A stretch of DNA of 64,000 nt. It comes from a virus. The stretch spans positions 1 through 64,000 of the IMG/VR virus record IMGVR_UViG_3300031758_000024. One strand, 5' to 3'. Of this stretch, positions 26,562 through 37,800 are shown in pieces (within the stretch, counting starts at the first letter, position 1; each line of letters starts with the position of its first letter). The position numbers and the translations under genes are program-made. The notes below the pieces were generated by a model, which ran no database searches, was not told the origin of the DNA, and saw nothing but the letters and a program-made list of their open reading frames with translations.

Positions 26562-28877
26562 CTAGCTATCTCCATTTGCATACTCTCTTGGGAATACTTC
26601 TCCGCTCATCCATCTTTCTATATATTTAGCAGAATAGTTTGCTACCTCATCTAGGAATACAGATGGATCATTGGAGTATACATTTCTTATCCATTTCTTT
26701 AAATCCTCTACTGTTTTACCTGTTCTGTCAGTATAGACGTCTGCTGCATCCTGAAATTTAACTCCACCATTCATCCAACCATAAGCCTTGTATCCATCCC
26801 CCCAAACCTGAAACTGATATCCATCAAGCTTTGGTTCTCCAAACGTTGGTAGCCTACTGGTCCGTGCGGTATAGGCAAGCCATGCCTGATTTCTGGGTAT
26901 CCATAATCTTCTATCAACCAATGGTCTCATCTCTTCCATTACCTTATCCTTAACCCCACCATTATAGAATAAAGAAAGATGATATTTATCATTTATAATC
27001 TTATTATAAGTATCTTGAGTTGGTCTTGTTTCCCCTGGATAAACCGAATCCCAATTAGCTGAAGCAATTAACCATCCTTGTATTTGTGTTTTTCCACTTG
27101 CATCAGTTAACTCATACGTTTTTGTTCCGTGAGCCAATCCTGCGCCTCGTCTATATACTGGGTTGCCACCAGAGTATCCAAATCCGCCGGCGCCCATATT
27201 AATTTGTAAAAATCCTAAAGAAATAAAATCTGTATTTCCAATATAAAAACCGGTGGGCCTACAATTACTTTCCCTAACTGCAACTGCAGCCAGACAAGCT
27301 GCTACTTCAGGGGAACACCAAGTCTGAGTTAAAACATCATAAACGCCATCTAAACCCAAGCTAAAGTCCCATTGACCATAATAGTTTTGATCTAATAAGC
27401 CTTCTGTTGACCGATTATATAATCTTCTTTCAATTTGCCTTTCAAGACTGTCTGCGCTGCCAGACAAATTAGACGGACGCGTAGTAACACTGCCACCAGA
27501 AACATTTGTTCCAGAAACAGTCATAGCTCCTCCTGGACCAACATATTTGCCCGCTCTCATTCCGCTAAAACTTAAGTGTATATGATCCCTGTGGCCGGAG
27601 TCCGCATGAAAATTTAGATACTGTAAATACGGTCGATTCAATTTGATTGCAGCGGTAACCGGCTCTAAGCCGTCTACAATACCAAGATCAAGTTTATCGC
27701 TGACCACAACTGAGTCTGGTATCAAATACTGGGGCACTTCAGACAATGCCTCTATTAAAATGTCTAAAGCAGAACCGTAAACGGGAACGTGATTTGGGGT
27801 ACCATTGGTTGTTTCAACATTAAAAGATTCTTCATTTACCCTTCCAACTTCCCGTATGTCTATGGCTCTACCAAAAGTATGGTCTCCAGGAGTAAATTTA
27901 TCTGGCTTAATGTACTTTTCTTGATTTGGATCTCTTCCTGCACCAAAACCACCGGCTATATAGTAGTTTTTCTCATGCAAGAGTATTAATAGTTCTATCA
28001 GAGCTGCGGATAAAAAAGCGTTCGCTATACCTAGCGTAGGGTTTTGAAGTATCAGTTCGTCGCTCAAAACTCTTTGACTATTATCCACCTTAGAATCAGG
28101 AAAGAAGGTTGAAGATCCATTATATACCTCTCTTGGATCAGCTGCCCATTCATTGGGAATATCAAATCTAAATCCACCAATTGAACTATGGTCACTTATT
28201 TGCGATTGGTATTTTGTTCTTAATAGCGTTAATCTTTCTTGATACCAACCTTTTTCCTCTTCTGTCATTTCCGCTATCAAAGCAACGTCTCTGCGTCCTG
28301 CGCTTTGCATCTCTCCTATGCCTGGTGAACTTGAGCCACCAGAGCCTCTATTATTATCTGAAGGATCTTTATTTTCAGAAGAAGAAATCATTGTATTTCT
28401 TATAATCTGCAAAGAGTTTTCAACAAAGGTGTTGCCAATATTTTTGCCGGCCATACTTTTTGATAAAATCTTATTCCAAGCAGCAGCTCCGGTTAATGTG
28501 GCATTATTTGCCCCAGTTGGGTTTCCCTCGCCGTCTACACTAAAATCTGTTGCCTCAGGATTAGCAATTGTAATTGTCGCATTTTCTGGAGTCGTAGCTG
28601 ATGCTGCTGCAGCTCCACCAGTAATTAAACCATTTAAAGATCCAGATATACTTGCATTCATCGCTGCTATGGGATATTTTTTACTCCTGTTCAAAAGATC
28701 TCCGGCCATAACACCCGTAACATCAAAAGAGCTTAATGTTCTCCCTGTAGCCGGTGGAGATAAGGAGGCACTAGTATTTAGAACAGGAGATTTTCCTCCT
28801 GGATAAAAATCTCCATGTATGGTTTTGGCAAAAGATGCGCTATCGGAAAGTGATTGAGTATTTATATTGAATGACAC
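26562..28877 (-). CDS. Tail-associated cell-wall hydrolase: M15-type peptidase plus lytic transglycosylase
   Basis: About 771 residues from a GTG at 28875-28877 with a strong AAGGGG six bases upstream; a TTG at 28898 would overlap the hub gene. After a low-complexity, Ala/Ser-rich N-terminus (about 1-190), residues about 285-445 carry an M15 peptidase pattern: GDHTFGRAIDI (H333, D340) and GHRDHIHLSF (H434), the expected zinc ligands. Residues about 515-690 are an SLT-type transglycosylase: AAVAVRESNC with the catalytic Glu (E536), then ISLGFLQINM. The pair would cut peptide crosslinks and glycan strands during entry. Its place between the hub and spike genes supports a tail-tip location rather than a lysis endolysin. 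Confidence 0.88.
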   Translation of the reverse strand: MSFNINTQSLSDSASFAKTIHGDFYPGGKSPVLNTSASLSPPATGRTLSSFDVTGVMAGDLLNRSKKYPIAAMNASISGSLNGLITGGAAAASATTPENATITIANPEATDFSVDGEGNPTGANNATLTGAAAWNKILSKSMAGKNIGNTFVENSLQIIRNTMISSSENKDPSDNNRGSGGSSSPGIGEMQSAGRRDVALIAEMTEEEKGWYQERLTLLRTKYQSQISDHSSIGGFRFDIPNEWAADPREVYNGSSTFFPDSKVDNSQRVLSDELILQNPTLGIANAFLSAALIELLILLHEKNYYIAGGFGAGRDPNQEKYIKPDKFTPGDHTFGRAIDIREVGRVNEESFNVETTNGTPNHVPVYGSALDILIEALSEVPQYLIPDSVVVSDKLDLGIVDGLEPVTAAIKLNRPYLQYLNFHADSGHRDHIHLSFSGMRAGKYVGPGGAMTVSGTNVSGGSVTTRPSNLSGSADSLERQIERRLYNRSTEGLLDQNYYGQWDFSLGLDGVYDVLTQTWCSPEVAACLAAVAVRESNCRPTGFYIGNTDFISLGFLQINMGAGGFGYSGGNPVYRRGAGLAHGTKTYELTDASGKTQIQGWLIASANWDSVYPGETRPTQDTYNKIINDKYHLSLFYNGGVKDKVMEEMRPLVDRRLWIPRNQAWLAYTARTSRLPTFGEPKLDGYQFQVWGDGYKAYGWMNGGVKFQDAADVYTDRTGKTVEDLKKWIRNVYSNDPSVFLDEVANYSAKYIERWMSGEVFPREYANGDS

Positions 28878-28887
28878 AATAAACCCC

Positions 28888-31800
28888 TTATTGTCCAACT
28901 CTTGTTGGTATTAAAGCTGATTCCTCGGCGCTAATTACAGCATCGCCTTCAATCTGAAGCTGCTTAGCGTACACCGTAGCCAGATTATTTGTAACGAGCT
29001 CCCAATTCAAAGTAACGGGATATCCATTTTCATAGTACTCGTCCCAGAATATAGTAGGCCATTCTCTAGTTTTATTATAGGTAGCTTCCAACACTTTATA
29101 TTGGACTAAATCATTATATAGCTTAATTGTTTGACTCTCAGACAATCCATACCTAGTTGCTGTATCAACCAAAATGGATAATGGAGAAGTATACACCAAC
29201 CCTAATACGGATATTGCATTAAGTATAGAATCTTTCTTTATAAACAATGGAGAATCTTGGTATATAGAATTGAAGAATGCTTCTTTAATTTTTTGCTCAG
29301 CGCCAGCACCAGCTTGATTTCCTATAAAGCATGTTTCTACAAAATCTTTTGCTGCCTGAACTACTGATTCTGGCTGATAGTACCATACTGTTCCAAGAGT
29401 TCTCTTTGAATCGGTAACGTCTTTAGTGTAGTTTGCTAAAGTATTCTGTTCAGCGCCGGCTTCAAAATCGGACTCAGAAATAACAGAGCTAGATGCAGCG
29501 TTGTTAATTCTTATTCTCAAAACAACTAATCTGTTTTCTAATTTAGACTGAACAAATATTTTAGCTTTACCTCCAGGAGTATTTATTGCAGTCATTTTAG
29601 TTGATGGTGTTGATGAATCACTATAGCTGACACCTAGATCGCCATCGTTTGATGTAACGGTAAACGTGTTTGTTTCACCAGTGTTTATGCCATCAAATCT
29701 TACAGTAAATGTTGCTCCAGAAATAACATCTTCTACATCGAATGTGTCACCGTCTTTAAACTTTGTGACTTTAGCAATAACACTAAATAGTGATGGCTGA
29801 AGATCTGTTCTATCTGGGCCTAGACCACTCAACTGCAAAACTCTTGCATGAACTAGGGCATTTTCATAATCTATATATCTAACTAAATCTGTTATCTGTT
29901 TCTCTTGCCAGCCCAAGCTCTTCAATAGATCATCGCTTCTAACAAAAATATTTCCCTCTGGAGTTCTAACCTTAGTTCTTGCTCCAAGTAATCCTGGCAG
30001 CAATACCTTAGAATGATGCTTGCCGACTACCATGCCTTGATTGTAAGACAGTCCAGCATCCATTGGTTGACCATTTTTATTTAGATATTGGACATAACAG
30101 CCGTGCTGATCTAGAACATTATCTCTAATCCATTTCCAACCCTTCCAGGCCAACTGACCCACTATTGGCACAGCTAAAGCTACACCAAACCCTGCTGCTC
30201 CGGTAGCTCCAGCCCCAGCCGCTGCAGCCGCGACACCAACGCCACCAGTTAAAGCTGTTGTCATTCCTTGGAAAACTGTTCTGCTTGCAGAAGAACCATA
30301 CTGTTGAATGACTGCTTCAGCTTTTTTGGGAAGAGTTGTAGCTGTCTGATTTGCCATCACATCTTTAACTAAAGCGGTAGAACCATGAGTGTACTGTAGG
30401 CCACCAATCATTTGGGGTCCTAGGGCGTCGGACAAGCTATCTACAGATATATTGCCGCCTAAATTAATCCCAGTATTCGATGCCATTATATTGTCCATAT
30501 AGAAACGTGTATCATTTCTAAGATTTTGCACAGTGAACCAAGAGTTAACCCATGAGGTCAGGAACCATCTTGCTGGATCATTAACTGTTACTAACGCATT
30601 TGGTGTAATCGAAGTAATATAACCCATCTCTGGGGTAAAGTGATGGACGACTTGTTCTACTTCAAAAATACCGTACATTTTTTCATAGATGTCTGACAAG
30701 TAAACCAAGTCGTGGGGACGAATATCGGCGTTACCTATGATAATTAACTCTCCACCATATATATCTTTAATTGATTCCTTTAGGTGTGATAAAGCTATTC
30801 TTTTTGCCGACAATTCATCAGGAGTTCCTTGGATGTTTTTTGCGATACCTCTTACAGTTTCCATAGGGTGCATTAATGGATGCAGAATACCAAGAAATCC
30901 TGAGCCAACAAAATTATCGTAGTACAAACCTGTTTCAACAGTTTTTTCTGTTTGACGCTCTGCTGGAGCACCCTTATCTAAGGCTACTGTAATTGGATAC
31001 TTTCCATCGGAAACAGCTGTGACAACAGTAGATACACCATTTAAGTTCTCTTGAATTTGATTAGAGATAATATGAGAAAATGAACTTAGATAATGTATTC
31101 TCTGGAAAGGCTGCCTAATTTCCAAAACCGGCTCACCATATTCACGAGTAAACGGATTGTCTACGGCCCTAAGAAGCGTACCTTCTCTTCCTAGTGAATA
31201 GTAGATAGAGTCATTTAGAACCTTGTTCAATATATGAGCCTGCTTACTAAAGTTGCCAACTTCAGAAATAGCATAACCCATCTGCATCATCGACATCTTA
31301 AACATTCCCAATAAACCAGAAAGACCATCGCCTATTGCCGTCATTATTGGTCCGATATTTCTATCATAGAAATTGCCAATATCTTCTAGCGTTCCAGAAA
31401 TAAATGTTGTCGCACCAGTACCCTCAGCTTTTGTTGATACTAGTAGTCCAAGAAACTTGTTGTCATTCTTAGCATACTCGCCATATGGATTAATAAATGC
31501 TTCAAACACTCTGTCAATTGGCTTAAATGACCACTGCCCCTCAGAGCCACCTCCGCCACTGGTTATCAGACCTCTCTTACGATTGGGTTTCAACACAAGC
31601 CACGCCCTACCGTATGCTGTACTCCAAAGTTTCTGCCTAAAAAGTCCGACCATCAATAAGAATAGCTGTTTTGGAGTTTTAATTTTTTCGTTTAAAGAGA
31701 TTGCTTCTTCAGGGTTTTCAGTGTTCTCTAAGGCGTATTCTAATATTGTATTAATAACTCCGGACTCAAAAAAGTTTTCCCTAATACCATTAAGAGAATC

Positions 31801-34800
31801 TGCAATAGTAGAGTTAAAGTACTGAATAATTCCTGCGTCTGATTCATTTTCTGATGCTATTAAATCTATATAATTTTTTCTTATAAACTCTACTGCGTTT
31901 CTTCTTTCAGCAGCGTTTGTTATTGGAACTCCTTGACCACCTAATTGTGGATTATTTGGTATATTAAAGTAGTCCGCGCCCAACAAAATGGCCAGTTCAT
32001 CTACAGCCGTGTTTTCAGTGTTAGACAGGCCAGCAATCGGGATATTTGAATCTTCAAAATTACTAAATGAGTTTTCTGTTGACGATCCTAACATTCTAGA
32101 AAACTCTTCGGGGAATGGATCTATTGAATCTGGATCCATTCCGTAAATTCTTGCAAATACAGCTTTAACGCTATCATATGTGTGATATCCAAATCTAAAT
32201 TGATCCCATATGTCATTAGCTTCATTCAAATTTCTACCATCACCAGCTATAACTGATACGTTAGGGTCAAAATTTTCATCATAATAAGACCTAGCCTCAA
32301 CTCCAACTGAATCCAGTGGATCGTACACACTTAAAAATGCAGCTCTGCCCTTAGCGCTATCTACGTCACCAGTTGAAGCCAACTCTTCATCTAGAACATT
32401 GTATAGATATGCTCTAGATAATTGCTCATTCCCAACTAGATCGGCAGCAGCACCTCCCAGAGCACCGTCTATTTCTGAAGTATCATTGAAATTAGTAGCA
32501 TCCAATAGAGCGTTGAAGTACCCTATAAATGGTTTGTCTCGTCCATCTGGAACTGCCAAAGCGTTACCGCCAAAATCAAATCTACTAGAAGCTATCTCCG
32601 CATTTACAGGAACCCATTCTGAGAAGACGTTTTGAGGATTAACCATATCATCATCATAAATAACAAATCTTGAACTAATACCTCCCCCTAGTTCATTTCT
32701 TAAGTCTTGAGAAGTAGCTCGTCTTGCTGTTAGCTTGGAAAGTTGACCATCTTCTGTCATCGTATAGTTTCCAAACCCAAGGATCATACTAGCGTCGAGT
32801 GATGCAGCTCCTCTTTCATAAAATCTTTTAACAGGAGCTGCAGCGGAAGATATGACACCTACGGGAACATCATCTGGAACAAAAGCAAAAAGACATTCTA
32901 CTGGTAGTGGGTTTATGCTTAGACCACTTTCGTCTTCATAGTTTAATTCGTCTTCACCACCAAACAGAGATATATTTAATCTATCGACTATTTTATTAGC
33001 TATAGCAAGTGGAGCACTAGTAAATTGCAAAACCTTTGCACCATAAGCAATTACATCAAGGCTAAACTTACCAACTGCACTAGCTGCACTTATTGTAGTA
33101 TTAATCCATGACGGCAGCTGATCCAATATGCTTGTTTCTTCTCCATCAGCAATATATTTAAAATTTAAATTCCTAGATACAAAATTGCCCAAATACCATG
33201 CGGCGTCAGGCGAAACAACTGCAGCAGTGCCGTCATCTTCCTCTCCCCACAAGAAATATGCTGGAGCACAAACAACGGCCCTACCAGTTCTAGGACTATA
33301 AACTAAAACTTTTCTCTTTTTATAATCTTCAACTGTTCCATATAAATCGCTAAATCCATATTTTTCTTTGAATTTTTCTATAGCTTCATCGGAAACGTTA
33401 ATGTCATCATTACCTGGATTATATGGCCATCTCATAGCAATATAGAATTGTTCTGCTTCAGCTGCTGTTTGCTGGGAAGCGGGTAATTCTCCAGGCGAAC
33501 CCCATTCTTCATATGATATTTGATTTGTTAATTCATACTCAAACGAATAATCATCTGCATTCCGATTAGCCTCAGAAGATGTGACTGAATACTGCGACAA
33601 AGCTGTTTGATCAAGAGATATGCTAGGCCTATTGGCATAGACTGAGGGCAAGGGCATTCTTACATACTTTGAAGTTGCGCCGCCGATAAAAGATAAACCA
33701 TCTACGTCCACTATATTGTCTATAAAACTTGAAAATCCCAATGGACGGTCCAGCTCTAGAACCCCAGAAGATGGTACTAATGTTAAATCGTTATTTAATA
33801 TAAACTTACTTTCATACTGAAGTAGGGTAAACATATTTGCCATAAATGTTGCCCCACCAAAAGACCTTCTGTCTTCTGCCATTGCTTCATTTACAAAACC
33901 CTCAAACTCTTCAGCGTCCATGGGCACTTCGCCCTCATTATCTAAAAACTTTCTTCCAGATTTCCCAATATCCTTAAAATGACTTGCTGCGTTTTTAAAA
34001 ACTCCGCCATCTCTAACTGTATAAGATGTTGTGTCTAATATGACAGTTTCATTAATAGTATAAAATGGGTACCTAAATCTTGGCGGAAGATTATCCAACT
34101 GAGCGTGTGACTCTGTTGCTGGAGCTATAGTTGTAGCTGGGTCTCCAACTGGAAGATGGAATCCGACTCTAGTTAATCCAACAACAGCTGGCAGTTTTGC
34201 CACTATTCTGGTTGAGCCATCTTCTTGTGTTTCAGAAAAACTTGAAGCCAATGGTGAATTAAAGTTAATTAACTTTTCTTTCAAAAATGCTGTAGGCTTA
34301 TATATCCCCTCGGCATTTAGTTGATCGCTGGCTAAACTTGCCATTGTGTCAGACAATTCATTGGATCTCTTGAATGCTTCGTAATCAGCTAATGTATTAC
34401 TTGATCTATTAATATTGTTCATAATATTTTCAATATCTTCGTCCGGCGAACGGTACCTTGGATACCCTGGCAATTCTAACTCCGAACCTCTTTCGGTACT
34501 AGGGAATCCAGTAGTTACCGGTACGACACCAGAAGTATAAAGCCAATGAGGTTTACCGTAGAATATAGTGGACCTGTCCTCGAAGGGCCTAATAGCAACA
34601 ATATAATTAGGTAGCAACCTAGCGCATACCTGGAAAAGATCCCATACCGTTCTCATGTATGTTTGAGCCCTAAATGAAACTTCATCAAAACCGGGCAAAT
34701 CATCATCAGCGTTCGGTGCAAGAATTCCCAATGTTCTGAAAAGGTTAGTGCCGCCTCTTCCTCTTAATAAGCCAAATAATCCGCCACCAGAAAGACCTGC

Positions 34801-37800
34801 ACCAGCAGCAAAACTCACTCCAGGGATGAGACCTATAGAACCAGCCAATCCGCCCATCAATACATTCTTTGTTGCATTAGCTCTGCCTTCAGCGGACACT
34901 AATTGATTACCGGAAGTCATCGTTGCAATAGCTGTTCTTGCTGAAACTGACTCATTTTGAGCCTCTACTATTAATCTATTCCACGATCTGTCCACGCCTC
35001 TTTCAAGGTATGCCTGTCCTTTTAATTTTTTGTCGTCTTCTTCCACTAATGAAGAAGCGGTTAACCATCCGTCATCTATATCGCCACCAAGGAATTGAGC
35101 AAAACCTGTTCCGTTTCCTGGATAAATATTTCTTTTAAAAATTTCCAAATCAACTTCTGCGCAGAAGTTGGACATTAATTGACCCATACTGGTCATAATT
35201 TTTCCATCCCCAAAAAATGCGTTGACGGGATTTCTTTGGAATACATTAGTTGCCAATTTAAATGACGCTGCGTTGGCAGCTCCGCCAACATCTCCTTGAC
35301 CAAGATTAGAATAAACACTTGCTACAACATTTCTAATTCCGTCTGCCCTTGCTCTTTCTGAATCGCTTAAAGGCTCATATAGTGTCGAGCCAAAGTGACG
35401 AATTCCAAATCTGTTTTCAGAAAATACCGTTCCATTTGTAGCTCTAGCAAAAGCTTCTCTAAATCTAGATGCCCCCATTGAAAGCAGTCTGACCATAAGA
35501 TCTCTAGGCTCCGACAAATACATTCCAGTATCTACGCCACCATCTATCTTACCCGTGTCACCCTTTTTATTTGTAGAGTTAACTATTGCTCCAAGCTCAA
35601 TAGCATCAGACTGTGCAGTTACTGTTACAATTTCACCTTGCTCAACGTTTGTTATTACGCCATTAAAAACTGTTTGTAGAGAGTTTGGATTAGCCCCATA
35701 ACCAACTCTCAAATGTACGCGAACACCAGGCTTTAATCTAATATTATTTATGTCTACTACATAGTCATTTCTCATACCAGAAACAATATTTTTAGCTATA
35801 TTTAGAGTTCTATCTAAGATAGACTCAATTCCTTGGGTAAAATCTATGGGAGCATCATTTGGCTGATTGTCTCTAGAGTTAAAAATTTCAGTTGAAGGAC
35901 GTGTAGTCAACTTTGAATACATATTGGACACCCTAAATATTAGGGTATCACCCAAAAGATCTTCTGAGGAAACAACAGAGAAGTCAACTATGGATTGTAA
36001 TCCGTAGAAATTGTCAAACAATTTAACGCCAGCAAAAAAACCACCTTCATCGATGAGCCACAGCATGTACGTAGGAAATGCTCTAATCATTCTTCCGGAT
36101 ATGTCTCTATACTGGACGTCGTTCATCATTTTTTGTATGTGACCGCCAAAAGAGCCATCATATGCTTTTTGATATTTATCCAATGATTGAACACCTTCAA
36201 CTCCAGTAAGAGTGTTTGTGCATCCTTTATCTGGAGTTTGTGTATCTTCAATTTGATTTTCTGATAATCTTTTATCCCCATTATCATCTATGTGAACATT
36301 CGAGCCATCAACTGTTAGGTAGAATCTTCCATTATCTTTATTGATATAACCAAAATGAGTACCTAATGCGGATTGCATCATTGCTGGTATCTCTGATTCA
36401 GATCCAGTTTCTTGCGGATTTGTTGCCGGAATCATATATATAACTTTATGGAAATCTACTTCATCTGGATTAAAACTAACCTCTGTCTCATTAGCTAAAT
36501 GAGAATCTGTCAAAACCTGTTTAATTAGATTTAACGTTTCAGCACCAGAATAATTAATGTTCCCGACAGAATATCCAGCTCCAGAAACCTCATCAAATAC
36601 TGGACTATCTTCAGTTGATTGAGCAGCAATGAAAATATAATCGGTTAATAGAGCTTGCTTTTGCGAAGTTTCAAACTCAGAAGTTTCCGCTTGCACTACT
36701 TCTTTGAAAAGGCTAATAAAATTATGAACACTTATACCACTAGTGTTAACGTAGTCTATTATTTCATTAATCAATGTTTTATTATTAGTTGCCCTTTGTG
36801 CTGCAGCAAATGGTTCATTTGCTACATCCCTATAGGCGTATCTTCTAAGAAAATCTGTGATCCTATTTTTGACTTGATTTTTTCTAATTTCTATAGCACG
36901 AGCGTCTCCAACTTTTGCCCAGTCATCACTATAATCAAATTTAAAATCTTTTGTTATATCTGGTTGGTAGATAAAATTATTAATGACATCTTTATCAAAC
37001 ATTTCAAAACTTCTGAAATAGAAATCTGGATCTAAATTGCCAACTACTTCATTTTCTTTATCGCGAACTTCCAGCGGCATATCGGGGTATGCATTAAATG
37101 CTCCCCACAATTGCTTAATTCTTAGGAAAGGATTTCTCTTTGATCCAAAATGATCAATAAAATCGCGTTGCTGCTTTGATGATAGCTTTTCTCGTTGCTG
37201 CTGAAATATATCAAAGTCCACAAAACTTAACTGAACATTATAGACATGTGGATAATTAGGTATGGTATCAACTTTAAAGTTAAGTGGGATAACATACTTA
37301 ATTCCACATAGTGCGCTAATAATGTTTTTGATTCCTAAGAAACCAATAACACCAGTAGAATGCTCTAGTCTTGCCAAACTATTGATATGGTCAAAGATTG
37401 CTCTAATCTTATAGAGTTCTCTTTCACCAAAAACAGTCATGGATATATTGATATACGAATCTTTTCCACCTATATATTGATAAGTAGGCTCTTCTTGCAT
37501 CTGTACTTGTAGTTTTGCAAGATTATTTCCAAGGCTTACGCTAACACCGTTAACTATAGCTTTCTTAGGATCTAGATCTACTCGATTCATCGGAACTTCC
37601 CACTCCTGGAAGTGATAATCTCCTTCTTTCAAACGTTTAGCATTCATTAAATTTTGAACGTAACCATCAGAAAAAAAGCGATTGTAAAGCGAAACTAAGA
37701 AAGCATCGGTTACTTGTTGACGAATCTTTTCTTCATCGGGAAGCGTTGATTCAGTACCTAAAATTTTTCTTCTTTCGGTCTCTTCGACAATCAAAGTATC

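Noticed and set aside
28318-28806. Open frame of 162 codons on the plus strand
   Set aside because: It is antisense to the well-supported hydrolase gene, has no ribosome site I could see and no domain, and its length follows from the Ala/Ser-rich codons opposite.
36655-37035. Open frame of 126 codons on the plus strand
   Set aside because: It lies wholly inside the giant hub gene on the other strand and reads as low-complexity Cys/Phe/Ile-rich sequence without a recognisable domain.
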